From: Elysia chlorotica | Taxonomy: Eukaryota; Mollusca; Gastropoda; Plakobranchidae | Length of the DNA: 64,000 nt | Direction of reading: 5' to 3' | Assembly (NCBI GenBank): GCA_003991915.1 | Contig: RQTK01001073.1 | Coordinates: 19,453 to 83,452, forward strand | In this document: piece after piece, positions 39,949 to 50,119 of the stretch | Layout: every line of letters begins with the position of its first letter | Numbering within the stretch: position 1 is the stretch's first letter | The notes under the pieces: generated by a model | What the model was told of the DNA's origin: nothing | Seen by the model: the letters and a program-made list of their open reading frames with translations, nothing else | Database searches by the model: none | Translations under genes and position numbers: made by a program

Positions 39949-42900
39949 CTATTGTTCCTCCAGTGCCAAAAGCAAAACTAGCTTCTGAATGGGACGTTCA
40001 AGGATTGTTGGCCTCGATATACGCTTGCCACTTATATTGAGGTCCTTAGTGGCGACATAGAGTTGGACGGAACGCACCAAACCATCGTCACCTTTGCGCG
40101 TTGCTGTTACTCTGGCTAATGGCCACTGGTTGCGGGGAGATATATCTGAGATGAGAACGATGTCTCCCACCTTGAGGTTTCGTTGCTTGTTGGTCCATTT
40201 CTGGCGCAGCGCAAGGTTAACTAAGTATTCCTTCCGCCAGCGGGACCAAAACTGTTCGGCAAGAAACTGCACACGCCTCCAACGTTTCCTGAGGTACACA
40301 TCCTCTTTAACAAATGTTCCAGGAGGAGGCAAAGGTATTCTCGGCTTCATCGTGAGAATGTGGTTTGGTGTGAGCGGTGAGGGCGCCATTGGGTCCCCTT
40401 GTTGTATAGCAGTTATGGGCCTGCAGTTGACTATAGCCATTGTTTCGTAGAACAGCGTCCGCAGAGATGAGTCGTCGAGGCGGTTGGAAGAGAGGAGCAG
40501 GGTAGTATTGAGGATGGACCTTATGGATCTGATCTGACGCTCCCAAACTCCTCCCGCGTGACTTGCATGTGGAACATTGAATGTGAAATGACACTGTCTT
40601 TCAACGAGGAATTGTTCGACCCTTGTCCTGTTCATTTGCTTCATTGCAGATGCAAATTCATTTGACGCTCCGACAAAATTGGTGCCTTGGTCGCAATGGA
40701 GTTCAGTGACGGGTCCTCTGATGGCCAAGAAGCAGCGTAGGCTGTTGATAAAACTGTCTGTCGTTAGGTCGTCCAATAGTTCTATGTGGATAGCTCTTGA
40801 ACTGAAGCAAGTAAAAACAAGGCCATAGCGCTTTGTCTCCTTCCGACCGTTTTTCACAGTAAAGGGTCCGAACCCATCCATTCCCACATATGTGAACGGT
40901 GAAGATGGCTGGACGCGTTCTTGGGGTAAGGATGCCATTAGTTGCTCCTGGAAGGAGCCACGCAGTTTGCGGCATGTCACACAGTTTTTGATGACCTTGG
41001 CAACTTGACGTGAGCCACCTACTATCCAATATCCTTGTGATCTTACTTCGTTCCAGGTGATGCCTCTGCCTTGGTGTTGGATTCGTTCATGATGATACTT
41101 GATGAGCAGTTCCGCCACATGAGTATCCTTAGGCAACACAATAGGGTGTCTTTCATTCAGGGTTAGGTCACTGTTTGACAGTCTCCCACCAACGCGGAGT
41201 ATGCCATCTACTAGGAAAGGCTCTGCATGTTTGATGTGACTGGTTGCAGGTAGAAGTCGATTTTGTTGAAGACTTGCAATCTCAGCACCAAAGAATTCAG
41301 ATTGAATTCCTTGGATCACTGACTGTTCCGCCTTTGCGAGTTCCACAACTGAGATTGTGAGTTTTGATTTCGCCTTGAGGTTGAGTATTCTGGCAATGGT
41401 CCTCAAAACCTTTGGCCAATGTGATATGTGAGACAGACGAGAATTCAGATCACAGGGTGGAGAGGTGGCGGTCTTCAGGGATGTTACTGTCCTTACTTCT
41501 GGATCGCCTAGTCGCAATGAGGAGGAGAGTCGTTCTGGCAATTCCAGCGTCTCTCTCCACAGGAAGGCTGGGCCAGTCAGCCAATTGGATGAGCTGAGCT
41601 CCGTGGCGCTCAAGCCTCTTGAGCAGTGATCGGCTGGGTTGTCCTCAGAGGCAACATGGTGCCATTGGTTTAGTTCTGTGAGCTCCCGGATTTTGCTAAC
41701 TCGGTTTGCTACAAAGACGTGAAATTTCTTTGCATCATTATTGATGTATCCAAGTGCCACCTTGGAATCTGACCAAAAGTGTTCGGTCTTGATCTGGATT
41801 GTCAGAGACTCCTTTACTGTGCGACCGATTTCTGCTGCCACGAGTGCAGCAGTCAGTTCAAGTCGTGGAATGCTGACAGATTTTGTTGGTGCCACCCTAG
41901 CCTTTGCAGCGACAAGAGCGCAGTGGACCTCTCCATTGCTGGATGTTGTTCGGAGGTAGGAGCACATGCCATACCCTTTCTGACTTGCATCCGAGAAATG
42001 GTGAAGCTGGAATTCCACAGGGATGAAGTGTGCTGGGTAATAACACCTTGGGATGGAAAGGTCATGAAGGAGCTTGAGGTCTTGCTCCCACCGTCGCCAC
42101 TGTGCAAGAAGTTCTTGAGGTATGTCTTCATCCCACTTGGAACCTCTGCGGCAGGCCGCCTGGAGTACGCCCTTTCCAATCATTGTGAAGGGAGCTACTA
42201 ATCCAAGGGGGTCATACAGTGATGCTATGGTGGACAGAGCTCCTCTTCTTGTGGCTGGCTTAGGGGCTGGAGAAAAGAAGAAATGGATTGTGTCCTTCCT
42301 TGTTGACCAATCCATGCCCAGGGTTCTTTGGATGGCTGTCTCTGGAGTGAGAGATTTTGATCCTTCGGCCCTTTCAGAAGGTGGTACATCCTTTAGGGCA
42401 GACGGATTGTTTGATGCGAATTTGTGCAACCGTATGCCTCCTGTTGCGCAAATGGCTACAGCTTCCTGAATGATTTTGGTTGCCGTCTCGATGTCAGGCA
42501 CACTCATCAACCCATCATCCACATAAAAGCTTTCCTGGATGAACCTAGCTCCAGCAGGGTGGGTATCCTCACAGTCAGTAGCGATGTGTTTTAGTGCATA
42601 ATTGGCACATCCTGGTGATGAAGCGGCTCCGAACAAGTGCACCTTCATTCTGAAAATAGAGGGTTCCTCGGCCAGGTTGCCATGTTCCCACCACAGGAAG
42701 CGTAAATAGTCCCTATGATGTGGTGTCACCTCAAACTGGTAGAACATCTTCTCGATGTCACAGGTGAATGCGATGCTGTGCTGCCTGAATCTGCAAAGTA
42801 TGCCTACCAGATTGCTGATGAGGTTCGGTCCAGTCAGGAGGTGGTCGTTTAGGCATGTGTCGCCTGACTTGGCAGCGCAGTCGAAGACAACTCGCAGCTT

Positions 42901-45615
42901 CCTTTTGTGAGGGTGTAGGACACCATGATGGGGGATATACCATTCTTGGCATTTGGTGGCCGGCACCGCTTCTACTTTCTCAGCATGGCCCTCAGCCACT
43001 GTCGCCTCCATGAATTCTCTGTACTCACGATGCAGTTCGGGGTCCCTCTCCAATTTCCGTTTCAAATGGTCCAGGCGTTTCCGTGCCATTCCCTTGCTAC
43101 TTGGGAGCATGGGTGGCTGGTCTTCTTTGAAGGGTAGAGGCATCTGATAGCGTCCCTTTTGCGTTTTCTCGATGCCAGATTCCAATTTTCCCAAGAACAT
43201 CAAGTCCTCCTGGGAGACTGTCCTTCCGTCAGGGCCATCTTTGAAATCGGAATCCAGGATGCGAAGAGCATCTGCTGGATTAGTCAGTGGGAGTTCCTTT
43301 GCTCGAATTCTCAGACAACTTGCAGATTGGAGTCCTACACCGGAAGATGCCCTGCCAATCACTCCCCACCCGAGGTCCGTCTTGATGGCGAATGGCTCAG
43401 TGTTAGCTCCTGCGATGCATTCTCGGGGGAGAAAAGCGTGTGAACAATCGAAGCCGATCAGGATGCCAGCCTCGACGTCAAACTTTGGAGGCAGTTGGTT
43501 AGCCATCCCCTTCAGGTGTCTCCATTGACTGGCTGTGGTTGGTGTAGCGATACTTTTCCTTTCCATGGGAATGTGGTCCATAGTGTAGGCTGGCGGTAAG
43601 CTGATGAGAATCTGGGAATTGTATCCCCTCACCCGTAGCTTTGCGATCCTCTCACACACCATACCCTTGGAATTTCCACTTAGGGTTTGGACCTTCAGTC
43701 TGGTTGCTTCCTTATCCTTTATGCCCAGATCATCCACTAATGTCCGGTCTACAAAGGTGGTGTCGCTTTGGGAGTCAACAAGGGCATACACAAGCTTTTC
43801 TATGTGTGGATTGTCACTGGAGGAGATCCAGACGGGCATCGTTAGTGACGTTGACGACATCCGGCCATCATCGCAGTGCAGACGATGAGTTGTGGCAACT
43901 ACTTCCTTTACCGATATGAAGTTGTCATCATGCATAGAGGTCGGATGTTTTCCTTTGCACTTTTGGCACTGGTGAGGATTGGTGCACTTCTTGGCACCAT
44001 GTCCAGTCCTCAGGCACCGAAAGCACCTATGTTGGTTAATAACAAAGGCACGACGCTCCTTGATGTCCTTGCTGGCAAAGGCACTGCAAGATGGCAGGTA
44101 GTGGTCAGCTTGGCAAAATGGACAGGTCCTCTGTGGCTTGGTGGATGGGTTTAGGTCATTTGTTGTCGTTGTGTGTAGTGCCCTTGCTCTGCGAATGTCA
44201 GGTTGCTCGGGCTCCCTTAAGGCGAGCAAGGAGCAGACTGGACGAGTGGCCATCTTGGCTTGAGCTGCCATGAATTTGGCGAAGACGTGGAAGTCCGGAT
44301 ATGGCTGTCCTCTAGCGTCATGCTCTGCTACTACCGCTCCCCACCTAGTCACCAACCAATCCGGTATCTTTTGTAGAACCTTCCGGTTCTCCTCTTGGTC
44401 GTTCAGGACCTTCAGTCCGTTGATGTGCGGCATTGCATGGTCCAGCGTAGTGAGGTAGTCTGCCAGTCTCTGAATCCCCAAATAGTCTTTAGGACTGATT
44501 CTCGGCCAGGCCGACAACTTTGCACGGAAAGCTGACAAAATCAGTGAAGGATGTCCAAACCGCTCGTTCAGAACGGACCAGGCATCGCCATAAGCTTGCT
44601 CATCCGAGCGGTAGAACATTCCGCTCACCGACTCTGCAGCCTCCCCTTTGAGGTACTTTTCCAGAAGTGCCAGCTTGTCCGAAGGTCTGATCCGCCGGTG
44701 TCCAATGAGGGACTCAAAGGACCGTTTCCATCTTGGGAATTCAAGAGGGTCACCTCCAAACGTGGTCGGCTCGCAGGTTGGCAGGCGGCTGTAGTCTAAG
44801 CTTTGTTGGACGACCTGCACCATCTCCGAGGGAGTCTCTTGGGGAACATAAGTGGGGGCATGCGGGTTCAGGGCAGAGCAGGTGCTGGTTTGCGTTTGTT
44901 GCTCCGGTTTAATGGCCATGGTTGGGACGTCGCGACTCAACTCTCTGTCGAGGGCAGCAACCTCTGCTTCCTTGATGGAGATAGCTTTCTCCGTATCCAA
45001 CCGGTTTAACTCGGCTTGAAGCCAGGCTCGTTCCTGTTGTTGGGCATTCGTAGCTCTCAACTCTGCTTGTTTTGCCGCTAAGTCTGCTGCTGCGGCTGCG
45101 CGCCTCTCTGATGTGCTGGTTGTGTGACTCCGGACAGACATGACACTCTTACTTTGAAGGCTGTAAAGGGACTTTGCATGGTCCACATCCAGCAGGTTAT
45201 GTAGACGTGCCTGCTCAGCCTCGTCATCCCATGGCTCTAGGTCTACTTCAGCCATCCTTGTTTGTGCGAGGGCTACCAAGTTGTTGGTGTTGGCTGAACA
45301 GCTGTCCATCCGTTGCCGTGTCACTTGATCTGGCACTCGACGCAGCTGCAGAGCTTCAAACGCTCCGGATACTTCAGTCTGCAGAGCTTGTGACGCCTCA
45401 ATAATCTCTGCCAGCTCATTTTCCGTCACCTGCTCCTTCAGCCTCCGTCTCGCTGCTCTCATACCCTCCTTCCACTTGCCGTAGACTGTGTCGAAGGCTA
45501 CCAAGTTTTCTTGCTTCTCAGTTGGTCTCTGGTCTGTTTTCCTTCCAGCGAGGTATTCTTTCATTTTTTCAGTTGGTCTGCTTACTCTCTTTGCCATGTC
45601 GTCAGATTCCGCCAT
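39949..45615 (-). CDS. BEL/Pao gag-pol polyprotein, intact frame
   Basis: A single 1888-codon frame. Domains by approximate residue: coiled-coil-rich gag N-terminus with an Ala/Glu/Gln helix (170-230); capsid with the PTFGGDPLEFPRWKRSFESL block (about 285-300); zinc knuckles CPFCQADHYLPSC (about 500) and CFRCLRTGHGAKKC (about 528), then CQKCKGKH; aspartic protease of the A17/DUF1758 type with VDSQSDTTF (about 612); reverse transcriptase with YVDD (about 1032); RNase H starting near FSDASQKGYG (about 1209); integrase with an HHERIQHQ/CVTCRKL zinc-binding region (about 1510) and a D,D,E core (GMDGFGPF about 1580, HCDQGTNF about 1640, VWERQIR about 1690); a C-terminal DUF5641-like KVGDIVLISD block. 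No stop or frameshift interrupts it, so the copy may be able to move. The start Met is the first in the frame, after a long leader. Confidence 0.95.
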   Translation of the reverse strand: MAESDDMAKRVSRPTEKMKEYLAGRKTDQRPTEKQENLVAFDTVYGKWKEGMRAARRRLKEQVTENELAEIIEASQALQTEVSGAFEALQLRRVPDQVTRQRMDSCSANTNNLVALAQTRMAEVDLEPWDDEAEQARLHNLLDVDHAKSLYSLQSKSVMSVRSHTTSTSERRAAAAADLAAKQAELRATNAQQQERAWLQAELNRLDTEKAISIKEAEVAALDRELSRDVPTMAIKPEQQTQTSTCSALNPHAPTYVPQETPSEMVQVVQQSLDYSRLPTCEPTTFGGDPLEFPRWKRSFESLIGHRRIRPSDKLALLEKYLKGEAAESVSGMFYRSDEQAYGDAWSVLNERFGHPSLILSAFRAKLSAWPRISPKDYLGIQRLADYLTTLDHAMPHINGLKVLNDQEENRKVLQKIPDWLVTRWGAVVAEHDARGQPYPDFHVFAKFMAAQAKMATRPVCSLLALREPEQPDIRRARALHTTTTNDLNPSTKPQRTCPFCQADHYLPSCSAFASKDIKERRAFVINQHRCFRCLRTGHGAKKCTNPHQCQKCKGKHPTSMHDDNFISVKEVVATTHRLHCDDGRMSSTSLTMPVWISSSDNPHIEKLVYALVDSQSDTTFVDRTLVDDLGIKDKEATRLKVQTLSGNSKGMVCERIAKLRVRGYNSQILISLPPAYTMDHIPMERKSIATPTTASQWRHLKGMANQLPPKFDVEAGILIGFDCSHAFLPRECIAGANTEPFAIKTDLGWGVIGRASSGVGLQSASCLRIRAKELPLTNPADALRILDSDFKDGPDGRTVSQEDLMFLGKLESGIEKTQKGRYQMPLPFKEDQPPMLPSSKGMARKRLDHLKRKLERDPELHREYREFMEATVAEGHAEKVEAVPATKCQEWYIPHHGVLHPHKRKLRVVFDCAAKSGDTCLNDHLLTGPNLISNLVGILCRFRQHSIAFTCDIEKMFYQFEVTPHHRDYLRFLWWEHGNLAEEPSIFRMKVHLFGAASSPGCANYALKHIATDCEDTHPAGARFIQESFYVDDGLMSVPDIETATKIIQEAVAICATGGIRLHKFASNNPSALKDVPPSERAEGSKSLTPETAIQRTLGMDWSTRKDTIHFFFSPAPKPATRRGALSTIASLYDPLGLVAPFTMIGKGVLQAACRRGSKWDEDIPQELLAQWRRWEQDLKLLHDLSIPRCYYPAHFIPVEFQLHHFSDASQKGYGMCSYLRTTSSNGEVHCALVAAKARVAPTKSVSIPRLELTAALVAAEIGRTVKESLTIQIKTEHFWSDSKVALGYINNDAKKFHVFVANRVSKIRELTELNQWHHVASEDNPADHCSRGLSATELSSSNWLTGPAFLWRETLELPERLSSSLRLGDPEVRTVTSLKTATSPPCDLNSRLSHISHWPKVLRTIARILNLKAKSKLTISVVELAKAEQSVIQGIQSEFFGAEIASLQQNRLLPATSHIKHAEPFLVDGILRVGGRLSNSDLTLNERHPIVLPKDTHVAELLIKYHHERIQHQGRGITWNEVRSQGYWIVGGSRQVAKVIKNCVTCRKLRGSFQEQLMASLPQERVQPSSPFTYVGMDGFGPFTVKNGRKETKRYGLVFTCFSSRAIHIELLDDLTTDSFINSLRCFLAIRGPVTELHCDQGTNFVGASNEFASAMKQMNRTRVEQFLVERQCHFTFNVPHASHAGGVWERQIRSIRSILNTTLLLSSNRLDDSSLRTLFYETMAIVNCRPITAIQQGDPMAPSPLTPNHILTMKPRIPLPPPGTFVKEDVYLRKRWRRVQFLAEQFWSRWRKEYLVNLALRQKWTNKQRNLKVGDIVLISDISPRNQWPLARVTATRKGDDGLVRSVQLYVATKDLNISGKRISRPTILERPIQKLVLLLALEEQ

Positions 45616-47079
45616 TTTCTCTTTGCTCTTTTAAGATTGTTAATGATACGCTTCAATTTAAAAATCTGGAAATACTAATGGACTAAAGACTTAAGTAATG
45701 CAAACAGAATGGTGTCTTAATAAACAAAACAAAAAATATTCAAATGGTAAAGTAAAGTTAAAGGCTGTTTGATGAATGCGCTCAAAGGGCAGTATATGTG
45801 CGTGGGGTCCTAAATTTTAAAGTAAGTTCATAGGTTAGACAAATTAAAATGGAATAAAACACTTATAGTAATAGGGTATGATAACCAGTTTCACAAGTCT
45901 ATAAAATAATGTAAAGAGCAAGGAATGGTAACAAAATGCTCAAAGCTAAGACAAGGAGGTAAATGTATAAGACAGAAATTAAATGAGGATTTGTAGTTTG
46001 TGTTCCTTTAAGGACAAATTTAAATTTAAAGTAAGTGTTCGTTGTTTGGGTAATCTTTCTGTTATTGGTTTGGGAGTCCTGTTCTGTCACTGTTCAACAC
46101 CATCAGCCCATTGAAATGTGGTTTGGCGATCGCCGTGGAGTATGGTCTTACTGGCCTGAACGATGATCGGTTGTTCGTTTCTGTCGCGGGTATCACCGTC
46201 AGGTCCGGCTCCAAGGTCTCGACCACCGCAAAAGACTTGACTGTAGCAGCACCCACAAGACGTAATTCACACGTATGACAAGGACAGGCGTATAGAAATG
46301 GAGAAACTCTAAATTTGTGTCAGACTGTTTATTTGCTGTAAACTGTAACGCCGTCAAGTCTGTGGAGACATGGAATCAACACAGAAATGACAAATGGGAA
46401 AACGCTTGATTGACACAATAGATAAAAAGGTAGCCTAATGAAGATAATATTCATAAAGCAAATTACTGTATCAAATTAAAGAAATGAAATTCAAGTATTT
46501 TAAATTAAAATTAACCATAACAGCAATATTGTAAATAATAAAGTGGAATACAAATTATGTACATGGACATGGATCAGTTTGTCATCGATTGATAAAATAC
46601 ACAAGGTGATGACAATACTGTTATTACATGATGAATCATAATGAATAATAGGAGCTGCAGCTTATATTGTCTATGACGATCGCATAAAATACAATAACAT
46701 GGTAAATCTTATAACGTATGCCGTTGGGCCTGGAAATTGATGCTTAGGCCTCATTGGGTTCTTAACCCATTAAACTGAAGTTAATGTGCACTTAACTATT
46801 TCACAAATCAAATTGTTTAAAATTATAGTAAACATTAAGAGCAAAATGCATGACAACTCTACAAATATCCAAACTTTCAATGGCTTGAAATCATCATGAC
46901 AACTGAACAAATAAAATACAATCCAGTTTGGATGTTCTTCAAGTTAAGCAGCGTTGGGACAGTTCTTTCAAGTATTTCAGACATTCAGCACAAACGACAA
47001 TGATACACAGTGAAGTAAATACCTATTCATTCTCGATACCTTTAATCAACATCTCCTAAAACTATTTACAAAGTATGAA
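45616..47079 (-). other. BEL element leader between 5' LTR and gag
   Basis: About 1.46 kb of internal non-coding sequence. It has small open frames without homology I recognise. The segment around 46100-46260 is less AT-rich than the rest. Confidence 0.6.
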
Positions 47080-47630
47080 TGTACAAGTATGTGGGATCTT
47101 AGTCCCAGTCGGAGTCTCAACTCAGGAAATTCAAAGTGGAGGATGACCCAATTATCATAACATAACAACAATCAATGCAAATGTGACTGACCTTTTGGTG
47201 CTTCTTTAAATCTATGTGGTGCAGCTTTTAGTGGGATTCAGGTTCCGTTAGAGTAACAGGTTTATTTTTTATTTTAAATTTAAGTCTTTAACTTTGTTTG
47301 CTTTGGCTTCCTTTGAACCGTTATTTCTTGTTTATCTTGAAAGATCTAGATCTAGTACTGTGTAACAAATAAGTGCAAAAGAGCAACAAGGAAGTGCGTC
47401 ATTGTATCTAGTTGTGACAGTTTACATAAAAGAGCGCATATACAAAGCGTCATTATAAATAAGAGTAAATAATCGCCGATATTAATAATCGCGTAGTTAA
47501 CTAACTACAAGGGGAATTTCCTTTAAGTTTCTTGTATTTTTATTTTGTTAATTTCTGTAGTTATCTTTATTAATACCGCTTACTGTAGCGCAAGTGATTG
47601 AGCATAATTATAATTATAGGTACCTTTACA
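47080..47630 (-). repeat. BEL element 5' LTR
   Basis: 551 bp, same ends as the 3' LTR. It contains the palindromic AGATCTAGATCT motif near 47343 and an AT-rich segment. Right flank begins GTCATCG. Confidence 0.9.
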
Positions 47631-50110
47631 GTCATCGTAAAAACTTCTTGTAACCAGATATATTCTATAGAGGGCCAGTTAAATGATACTTTCCTCTAGA
47701 TCCGAAATTGGGGATTCCACCCTCTCAATGAAATTTCACTACAGCCCAAGGATGTGAGCTGAAACACGGCATTTTCTTAGAAATGTGCAGATTCATCCGT
47801 ATCGCCAGAAAATATTGTTCTCAATGTGACCGTGTGGACCTTATGGGTTGTTTGTTTGTTATATGCAAAAACAATATGCTGTGATCATTAGTTTTCAATT
47901 AAACTAGAAACAACACACACTTACGTAACTCAATAAAAACAAGTAAAGCACACAGATAAGGTTGGGTAGAATGGAATGTGGCACAAGACCACGGAGTTGT
48001 TTATTAAAATTATATCTAAAAGTAATTGAATGCCACAAAGGCTACTATAGAGTAAATACGATAGAGACTCAAAGTCAAACTGGGTCACACTCAAAATAGT
48101 AATTTCACGAAATTACAAACTCAATTGACACTTATCGCACAAAGCGTTAAAATCTCAAATACAATAGCAATAGAACCCTACAGCTGAAACAGCTATTAAT
48201 CTACAGCGTTAGACAGAACTAATCTCGACTCAATAGCGTTCACACAGAACTAAATATCAAATGCAATAGTGTTCTAACAGAACTAAACTTGAGCTCAGAA
48301 CTAAACTGAAATCAGAGCTAACACTGAAATAGAACTTAAACTTAAAGTTAAACTAGAACACAACTACCAGTGAAACTAGAATAGAACTAGAAGTAGAATA
48401 GAACTAGAACTAAAATAAAAATAACACTAGAACTAAAACTTAAACCAGATTTAAAACTAGAATTCAGTACAAAACTAAACTAGATTGTAACTTAAACCCA
48501 ACCAGGAGGTACATAAAACCTGCCCTTGTTCATAAGGCGAAGTCACACAACAAAATGCACATCGTCAAAATCACTCACGGCGTATATATCCAATGGTACA
48601 ACGTACAATAATTCAACTCCCAGTGACGCCACTGACGGGTAAGACTGAAGAAAGTACTAAAATAAAACAGATTCAACCGTGGAACAAACTGGCAGGGCTT
48701 CCGCTGGACGGAGAAAACAAGGAACTTCGATAGCAAAATCATGGGTTTTTAGGCCCACAGCCAGTCGGCAAGTTCCCTGCACAAAGGAGTTCCCTGGCTA
48801 ACGGAGAAATCCCCAAGTCAAAGAGTCTGGAAACCCAGTGCCGACCGGAGTGACCGGAGGCTGGGTCGACCACCTGGACAGAGCACTCGGGAGATGCAAC
48901 TGTCCAGGGGAAAGAAAATTCCCCACACCGACCGACATTAAACGGCCGAAATCTGGAAACCCAGGACCGACCAGAGTGACCAGAGGCTGGTTCGACCACC
49001 TGGACAGAGCACTCGGGAGATGCAACTGTCCGAAAAATGACCACGATCACTGGGGGACTGACCTCGATCAAAGTAGTCCATTTCCCTGTTCCTAAAAACA
49101 TTAAAGAAAACGTAATCCGACCACCGCCTCAAACTAAACCCTGTCAATGTAAACTAAAAGAGGCGTGGCCAAACTACGCGTCTAAGGATCCCAGACCTTA
49201 GACTCAATGTGAGCAGAGGTTCAATCTTCCTACGTAACGACCAGACTCATGACTGACAGCTCACAGAAAGACAGAGAACCAAATAGCCAATAAAATCAAT
49301 GTACATGGCGATAGAACAACACACACAAGTGTAGTACCATCTCTAAAACACACAGCTAAAATACCAAGCCCCACAAGGGTTACAAACTACCAATCAAAAA
49401 ATGAATAAATCTATACCAGAGGTATTAAAAAAAGAATCTTTAAGTTTACCAAGTAATTACAACCTAAACAAATCTGTCACCCGCTCACATCAAATTAGGT
49501 GGAACTTTCCCATTACTACAGCACATGCCTGAAACGTCATCAAGAAATTTGAAAGCAGCACAATAGGCCCTCAACTGTTCAACACTGAAAGCAATAATAA
49601 AATTGTCTTGGCTCTTTGTTAATGCAATTGGTAAATTTAATTCAGTGCTTTGAGGCGGGCAAACCCATCATAAAAAATTAATCTTGACATATTTTCTGGC
49701 ATATTTTTACCACAACATCAAAACAAAATCAAATGAAGGTGGAGAGATTTCACGAAGACGGTAGTGGCCTGAACTTTTTCTACTCTAGATCTAGATATGG
49801 TCTAGGTTTTTGAATAAGTGGGCCTAATTTAGAACCAAGCTACATCTAGATCTAGATCATGATCACCATGCATCGAACTACACAGTACTTATATACTTGA
49901 AGTCTGTATGTTTATTTTTTAAACCAAAATCAGTAAACACAAATATCCTCATTTGACTCACAACTCACCACAGAACATAGATCTTACAATATGATATACT
50001 GCATAAACAAGAATATACATAAAAGCAATTGAAAACAAAAGCATGACTGTAAAAAACAGTACATACATTTATTTATTTAAATGATATGGAGACACTGATA
50101 CACTATTAGG
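47631..50110. other. Repeat-derived non-coding region, possible decayed LTR
   Basis: No protein recognised. 48200-48490 is a degenerate low-complexity run built from AGAACTAAA/ACTAGAA-type words. 48829-48904 and 48954-49032 are two copies of a ~78-bp unit (CCGACCGGAGTGACC, CACCTGGACAGAGCACTCGG) separated by 49 bp. The words CCCAGTGCCGACC and TTCCCTGG recur in the LTR-like repeats at 52567 and 57751, so this region may be a diverged relative. TCTAGATCTAGAT motifs lie near 49785 and 49845. Confidence 0.4.
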
Positions 50111-50119
50111 CTGCGTAAT

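Larger units (their letters stand above)
39283..47630 (-). mobile_element. Full-length BEL/Pao LTR retrotransposon
   Basis: An 8.35 kb element in - orientation: 5' LTR at 47080-47630, leader of about 1.46 kb, one gag-pol frame 45615-39949, 3' LTR at 39283-39833. Both LTRs are 551 bp, appear identical on reading, and start TGTA and end TACA in element orientation. A purine-rich tract (GGTGGGAG) lies directly before the 3' LTR, as expected of a polypurine tract. I find no TGG-type primer site directly after the 5' LTR. No 5-bp target duplication matches across the two outer edges (GTCAT right, GTGAA/TGAA-type left), because an inverted LTR replaces normal flank at the left. Confidence 0.93.

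Noticed and set aside
40094-45404. Many + strand open frames of 60-140 codons
   Set aside because: They are antisense shadows of the BEL gag-pol frame, which has clear domains on the - strand.
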